The notes below the pieces were generated by a model. That model searched no databases. It was given only the letters and a program-made list of their open reading frames with translations, and had not been told where the DNA came from. A stretch of DNA of 64,000 bases. It comes from Halomonas sp. 1513 (GTDB lineage: Bacteria; Pseudomonadota; Gammaproteobacteria; Pseudomonadales; Halomonadaceae). The stretch covers positions 3,596,001 through 3,660,000 of the forward strand of contig CP019326.1 of the NCBI GenBank assembly GCA_001971685.1, in the 5' to 3' direction. Made by a program: the position numbers and the translations under genes. Positions 60,018-64,000 of the stretch are shown here, piece by piece; position 1 is the stretch's first letter; every line of letters begins with the position of its first letter.

Positions 60018-60778
60018 GTGGCCACCTCGACGGGACCGCGGGTCAGGGTGTCGAAGGCCTCGCCGATGCTGGTGGCACCGCTGGCGGCGAGTACCTCGCT
60101 GACGCTGCCGCTGGCGCGCACCCGCCCGGCGTCGAGCACCACCACGCGATCCTCGGGGTAGACCTCGTCGATCAGGTGGGTGGCCCACAGCACCGCCACG
60201 CCCTCCTCCACGCACAGCCGGTGGACCCGTTCGACCAGGTCGCGGCGCGCGGCGATATCGAGCCCCACGGTGGGCTCGTCGAGCAGCAGCAGCCGCGGCC
60301 GGTGCAGCAGGCCGCGGGCGATCTCCACCCGGCGCCGCTGGCCACCGGAGAGCTGGCGCACCCGCGTCTTGAGCGCCTCGCCGAGCCCTACCCGGTCTAG
60401 CTGCTCTTCGGCACGGCGACGCGCCTCGCGCGGCCCCATGCCGTGCAGGGCAGCGTGGTAGGTGAGGTTCTGACGCACGCTGAGATCGAGATCCAGGGTC
60501 GGCTGCTGGAACACCACGCCCATCCGCGCGTGGGCCGCCACGGCGTCCCGCCGCAGCTCGTAGCCACCCACCCGAATGCTGCCCACGCGGCGGTCGTAGA
60601 GCCGCGTGATCAGCGAGAACAGGGTGGTCTTGCCGGCCCCGTTGGGGCCCAGCAAGACCGTGAACTGCCCCGCCTCGAGGCGCAGGCCTACCTCCTGCAA
60701 CACCGGCTTGCCGCTGTAGCTGAAGCTCAGGCCTTCCACCTCGAGCGCGGGGACCTCTGTGCTCTCGCCCACCGTCAT
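60014..60778 (-). CDS. ABC transporter ATPase of PQQ-linked catabolism cluster
   Basis: 254 residues. Walker A GPNGAGKTT, Q-loop VFQQPTLD, signature LSGGQRRR, Walker B LLLLDEP and the H-loop in WATHLID are all intact. It starts at ATG 60778, which overlaps the stop of the beta-propeller gene, and its own stop overlaps the permease start, so the three are translationally coupled. It energises the PedC-like permease. Confidence 0.92.
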   Translation of the reverse strand: MTVGESTEVPALEVEGLSFSYSGKPVLQEVGLRLEAGQFTVLLGPNGAGKTTLFSLITRLYDRRVGSIRVGGYELRRDAVAAHARMGVVFQQPTLDLDLSVRQNLTYHAALHGMGPREARRRAEEQLDRVGLGEALKTRVRQLSGGQRRRVEIARGLLHRPRLLLLDEPTVGLDIAARRDLVERVHRLCVEEGVAVLWATHLIDEVYPEDRVVVLDAGRVRASGSVSEVLAASGATSIGEAFDTLTRGPVEVAT

Positions 60779-61779
60779 GGCTGGACGATCACCCCCCACG
60801 GGAAGCGCCCTACTGGGATCGACTGCAGCGCGGTGAGGTTCTCGACGTCGATCACCGTGACGTCGCCGCTGACGCCGTTGGTGGTGTAGAGCCGCGTCTC
60901 GTCCTCGTTGAGCGCCAGGTGCCAGACCCGCTGGCCGACCAGAATGTAGTCGAGCACCTCGTAGGTCTGCTGGTCGACTACCGCCACCCGGTTGGACGGC
61001 CCCAGCGCCACGAAGCCGTAGCGGCCGTCGGAGGTGAGCTGAATGCCCACCGCCTGCACCGTCTCCCGCGGCACCCCGGGCACGTCGAAGCGAATGGTGT
61101 GCTCGACGTCGAAGCTGTCGACCATGTCGATGATCGAGACCGTGGCGGCGATCTCCGCCGAGACCCAGGCCTCGCTACCGTCGTGGGTGAACTCGGCGTG
61201 GCGCGGACGCGCCCCCACCAGCCGGTGATGCACGGTCTCCATGAGCTCGGTATCGATGATATGCGCCATGTTGGAGGTCTCGGTGGTGGAGACCAGCCAG
61301 CGCCCGTCGGGACTGATGCCCAGCCCCTCCGGCTCGACCCCCACCGGAATCTCGGTGACCAGGGTGCGCCGCTCGTAGTCGAGTACCGAGACGATGTTGT
61401 CATCCTCGTTGGAGACGTAGATATAGGGCCGGTTGGGGTCGACGCGGATCACCTCCGGGTCCTCGCCGGAGGCCTGGCTGCGCACTACCTGCAGCGTCTC
61501 CAGATCGATCATGTCGATCGCCTCGTCGTCGCCCACGGCGACGAACAGCTCGCTGCCGTCGCTGCTGAAGGCCATCGAGCGCGGCCGGCGGCCGACGTCG
61601 ATGGTCTCGATCACCTCGAGGCTCGCGCCGTCGATCACCGAGATGGTGTTGTCCTTCTCGTTGGAGACGAAGATGCGCTCGGCGCTGGCGGCCAGCGGGG
61701 TCAGGGCCAGGGCGCCCAGCGCCAGCCCGAGTAGCGTCGGCTTGAACATGGCAGCGGTCTCGCGGCTTAGAATTGGCAT
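60775..61779 (-). CDS. Periplasmic YVTN-type beta-propeller protein of PQQ-linked cluster
   Basis: 334 residues. The start at 61779 has GAGGGGGA seven bases upstream and overlaps the preceding gene by 13 bases; a Met at 61749 is the alternative. Signal peptide ends LAASA. Seven-fold repeats such as RIFVSNEKDNTISVID, YIYVSNEDDNIVSVLD and RLYTTNGVSGDVTVID form a propeller. This is the PQQ_ABC_repeats family found between the binding protein and the ATPase in these operons; function unknown. Confidence 0.9.
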   Translation of the reverse strand: MPILSRETAAMFKPTLLGLALGALALTPLAASAERIFVSNEKDNTISVIDGASLEVIETIDVGRRPRSMAFSSDGSELFVAVGDDEAIDMIDLETLQVVRSQASGEDPEVIRVDPNRPYIYVSNEDDNIVSVLDYERRTLVTEIPVGVEPEGLGISPDGRWLVSTTETSNMAHIIDTELMETVHHRLVGARPRHAEFTHDGSEAWVSAEIAATVSIIDMVDSFDVEHTIRFDVPGVPRETVQAVGIQLTSDGRYGFVALGPSNRVAVVDQQTYEVLDYILVGQRVWHLALNEDETRLYTTNGVSGDVTVIDVENLTALQSIPVGRFPWGVIVQP

Positions 61780-63002
61780 TGTGATTCCCCCTCGTCGGCA
61801 CCCATGGCATCCAGCGGCGTGCGCGGATGCAGATAGCCCTCCTGGGGCGACACCGAGGCCACCATGCGCGGGCCGCTGATCAGGATCGGCTGGCGCAGCT
61901 GATGGTTCCAGGTGCGATAGCTGACCGGGAAGCCCAGGTAGCCGGCGAGCTCGAACTCGTCGCTGAGCATGTACTCGACCACGTCGCTGCGGTCCACCGA
62001 GCCGGTGCGGGCGGCGGCCTCGCCCAGCGAGCGCACCGCCAGCCAGGCACCGAAGTCCTGGGGCGTCATCCAGCGGTCGGCGATCCGCTCGAAGCGCCGC
62101 TGCAGCTGCACCGCCCCCCAGGATTCGTGGGAGCGATGCCAGGCGGTGGCCATCAGCCCCTGGGTGCCGGCCACCGGCCGCGGCAGCCAGGTCTGGTTGG
62201 GGAAGAACTCACCGAAGTAGTCGGTCTCGTCGGAAATCACCAGCACGTCGTGCTCGGCAAACTCCTGCAGGAACACCGGAATCTCGCGCTGGATATCGTG
62301 GAAGCCGCCCTCGGAGCGCCGCGCCATGGCCTCGTAGGGCCACATCTCCTCGCTGACCACCCGATGGCCGTAGCGCTCGGCGGACTCGCGCAGGGCCTCG
62401 GCGAACAGCCGATCCTGGTCGGTGTTGCCGTAGACCAGCCCCCAGCGATCCCACTGCTTGTAGCCGAGGAACTGCGACAGGGCATCGGCCAGCATGCGCC
62501 GGCTGGGGACGCTGTGGAACAGCTGGGCGTGGCACGCCTCGCCGCGCAGATGGTCATCGCGGGCCGCGGCGTTGAACACTACCCGCTCGCCGAGGGCCTG
62601 ATGCTCGAGCACCGCGCTCAGATCATCGGCACTCAGCCCGCTGATGATCCAGTCGGCGCCCTGCTCGATCAGCTGCTCGAGGCCTGCAGCTACGTCACCG
62701 CCGGGCTCGACCATGGCTTCGACCAACACGAACTCCTGGCCGAGAAACTGGCCGGTGGCGTTGTTGTCGTTGACCGCCAGGCGCGCCCCCTGCAAGCCAT
62801 CGTCGTCAATCACCGGGTCGAGCACCGAGAGTGGCTCGAGATCGTCGGGTCGCTCCATGCCCAGGTAGCCCAGAGTGATGGTGGCGACCTCTTCATCCTG
62901 CGCCAGCGCGGGACTCGCCAGCGCCACTCCAGTCGCCAGCGTGCCCGCCAGCAGCCAGCCCGTCAGCGGACGGACACCCACGTTACCAGCCCACATATGC
63001 AC
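61767..63002 (-). CDS. ABC-type substrate-binding protein of PQQ-linked cluster
   Basis: 411 residues with a signal peptide (WLLAGTLATGVALASPALA). The mature chain is a branched-chain-amino-acid-type (periplasmic binding protein family 6) fold: ITLGYLGMERPDDLEPLSVLDP, GQGARLAVNDNN-like GARLAVNDNNATGQFLGQ and GADWIISGLSADDLSAVL. It matches the binding proteins encoded with the PQQ-associated ABC transporter. The ATG at 62996 is an alternative start. A 54-bp gap separates it from the upstream gene. Confidence 0.88.
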   Translation of the reverse strand: MHMWAGNVGVRPLTGWLLAGTLATGVALASPALAQDEEVATITLGYLGMERPDDLEPLSVLDPVIDDDGLQGARLAVNDNNATGQFLGQEFVLVEAMVEPGGDVAAGLEQLIEQGADWIISGLSADDLSAVLEHQALGERVVFNAAARDDHLRGEACHAQLFHSVPSRRMLADALSQFLGYKQWDRWGLVYGNTDQDRLFAEALRESAERYGHRVVSEEMWPYEAMARRSEGGFHDIQREIPVFLQEFAEHDVLVISDETDYFGEFFPNQTWLPRPVAGTQGLMATAWHRSHESWGAVQLQRRFERIADRWMTPQDFGAWLAVRSLGEAAARTGSVDRSDVVEYMLSDEFELAGYLGFPVSYRTWNHQLRQPILISGPRMVASVSPQEGYLHPRTPLDAMGADEGESQCQF

Positions 63003-63056
63003 TCCCTAGCGGGGATCACCCGCGCCTATTATCGTTGTTTGCACGCCTTGGCGGCC

Positions 63057-63707
63057 TTACATCCCGGCATCGATGATGCGCACCATCTGGCCGAGCCGTT
63101 CCTCGAGCAGATATGGCTGCTCGCACAGCGCCGGCAGCGACTGCTGGCGCGTCTGAAAGGTGCGCTGCTCCCAGAACAGCGCCTTGGAAAGCTCCTCCTC
63201 CTGGTGTGGGTCCACCTGCTCCTCGCTACGCAGCGCCTCGAGTTCGTCGACCATCTCGGCGACCTTCTCGAGTCGCGCGACCTGGGCCCGGGAGGCACCG
63301 CGAATACGCTCGATGGTGCGGCTGCGTTCACGCTGGGTGAGTTCGAAGAGGCCCGAGAACAGCAGCGTCAGGCGCTCCTCGCGCTCGGCGGGGTCGTCGT
63401 CGGCGAGGCTGTCGACGAACTCGCGTACCCGCTGCATGGCGTCGTCGCTGCGGGTTTCGCGGGCCATCGCATAGCGCACTACGCGACCCACTTCCTCGTC
63501 GTCCCACCACGCCTCCTCGACCTCATCCAGCGACGGGCCGGTCCAGATGGTGCCCCAGGCCAGTTCCGGTACCAGCCGCTGCACGCAGGGCCAGTCGGGG
63601 GGCCCGGTGGCGGCACGCTGGGCCTCGGCGCTGGGCGGCGACGCCAGTGCCAGCAGCAGGCCAAGGGGCAGGCCGAGTATCAGGGCGGAAGTGCGGGAAG
63701 CAGTCAT
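63057..63707 (-). CDS. Exported helical protein in PQQ-linked operon
   Basis: 216 residues, start ATG 63707 overlapping the preceding stop (ATGA). A signal peptide (ALILGLPLGLLLALASPPSAEA) is followed by WPCVQRLVPELAWGTIWTGP and a long acidic helical domain with DVEEAWWDDEEVG-like and ELTQRERSRTIERIRG segments. Proteins starting P-x-W-P-C-x-Q with W-x-G-P recur in quinoprotein gene clusters. The role is unknown; periplasmic location is likely. Confidence 0.78.
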   Translation of the reverse strand: MTASRTSALILGLPLGLLLALASPPSAEAQRAATGPPDWPCVQRLVPELAWGTIWTGPSLDEVEEAWWDDEEVGRVVRYAMARETRSDDAMQRVREFVDSLADDDPAEREERLTLLFSGLFELTQRERSRTIERIRGASRAQVARLEKVAEMVDELEALRSEEQVDPHQEEELSKALFWEQRTFQTRQQSLPALCEQPYLLEERLGQMVRIIDAGM

Positions 63708-64000
63708 GATCTCTCCTCCGCGTCGAGCGTGGCCGGATCGATCAGCACGCCGCGCCGGTCGAGCAGCGGCACCTGGTACTCGACCAGGATGGCGTTGATC
63801 TGCGCCTGATGACGGTCGATGAAGTCGTTGATCCAGTCCTTCCACTGCGGCTCGCCGCGGCGGATACCCATGGTGATGCGGAAGTCCAGGCGCACGTCGC
63901 CGCCGTTCTCGTGCAGCGGCAGTACCTTGAGGGGGGGATCGTGACGCGCAGCGAAGTAGCCGGCCATCGGCCCCCAGATCACCGCGCCGTCCAGGGTGCC
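63704..64000 (-). CDS. MoxJ-like quinoprotein-associated solute-binding protein, 5' part beyond the window
   Basis: Only the C-terminal 98 residues are present; the frame runs open to the right edge (G-T-L-D-G-A precede the GTG at 63982). IWGPMAGYFAARHDPPLKVLPL, FRITMGIRRGEPQWKDWINDFI and ILVEYQVPLLDRRGVLIDP are the end of the family-3-type binding proteins associated with quinoprotein dehydrogenases (MoxJ relatives), thought to help assemble or activate the dehydrogenase. The gene predicts a PQQ dehydrogenase just right of the window. Confidence 0.85.
   Translation of the reverse strand, partial: GTLDGAVIWGPMAGYFAARHDPPLKVLPLHENGGDVRLDFRITMGIRRGEPQWKDWINDFIDRHQAQINAILVEYQVPLLDRRGVLIDPATLDAEERS

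Noticed and set aside
1..64000. CRISPR arrays, tRNA or rRNA genes, prophage or intact insertion sequences
   Set aside because: No regularly spaced repeats, no cloverleaf or rRNA-like stretches and no transposase, integrase or phage structural genes were found by reading.

Overview
The window is GC-rich (about two thirds GC by eye), densely coded DNA from a gammaproteobacterium. The gene set (metE/metR, rstAB-like pair, a Pseudomonas-type class I ribonucleotide reductase, a BCCT transporter, TAXI-type TRAP transport, polyamine and PQQ-linked catabolism) and protein style fit the Halomonadaceae (Halomonas or a close relative). That assignment is inference. I see no rRNA, tRNA, CRISPR array, prophage or intact insertion sequence.

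Layout. 1-7.6 kb: a truncated membrane metal-dependent hydrolase, an MliC/COG3650-type lipoprotein, divergent metE and metR, and an RstB/RstA-like two-component pair. 7.6-13 kb: nrdA-nrdB behind two NrdR boxes set 31 bp apart and a near-consensus DnaA box, then two small unknown genes and a bidirectional terminator. 13-23 kb: a KefB-type antiporter, an unknown exported protein, a DNA repair pair (nuclease-XPD-type helicase plus a FAN1-like VRR-NUC nuclease), a YihY/BrkB protein, a retropepsin-like protease and a flavin reductase. 23-25 kb: a markedly AT-richer islet holding one GAF-GGDEF-EAL gene broken by an in-frame amber codon. 25-33 kb: TSUP and UMF1 transporters, a tandem solute-binding protein coupled to a diguanylate cyclase, a VOC protein, a coiled-coil protein and a TelA/membrane-protein pair.

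33-43 kb is the most interesting part: two adjacent polyamine modules. Each has a LuxR-type regulator of the same unusual architecture, an NhaC-family transporter and polyamine enzymes. Module 1 has an M20 carbamoylase, a class III aminotransferase, NhaC-1 and agmatine deiminase. Module 2 has NhaC-2 and an HDAC-like acetylpolyamine amidohydrolase. An 18-bp palindrome built on CCC-N4-GGG lies 62-64 bp upstream of all three start codons that would be controlled. No AguB-type (nitrilase-fold) amidase is present, so the M20 enzyme may replace it or act later on a ureido acid. A 144-bp near-palindromic, MITE-like element sits between the aminotransferase and NhaC-1.

44-55 kb: a TAXI-TRAP operon with two paralogous binding proteins, a fused permease, a D-2-hydroxyacid dehydrogenase and a carboxymuconolactone decarboxylase-family protein, next to a LysR gene and a divergent GntR-aconitase pair. 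This looks like uptake and catabolism of an unidentified organic acid. A 59-residue membrane protein and a BCCT transporter follow. 55-58 kb: a structured non-coding gap, then a luciferase-like monooxygenase translationally coupled to AzlC/AzlD. 58-64 kb: a cytochrome c pair facing a tightly overlapping operon of the PQQ-dependent alcohol catabolism type (PedC-like permease, ATPase, beta-propeller, binding protein, unknown, MoxJ-like protein), which runs off the right edge; the quinoprotein itself should lie beyond it.
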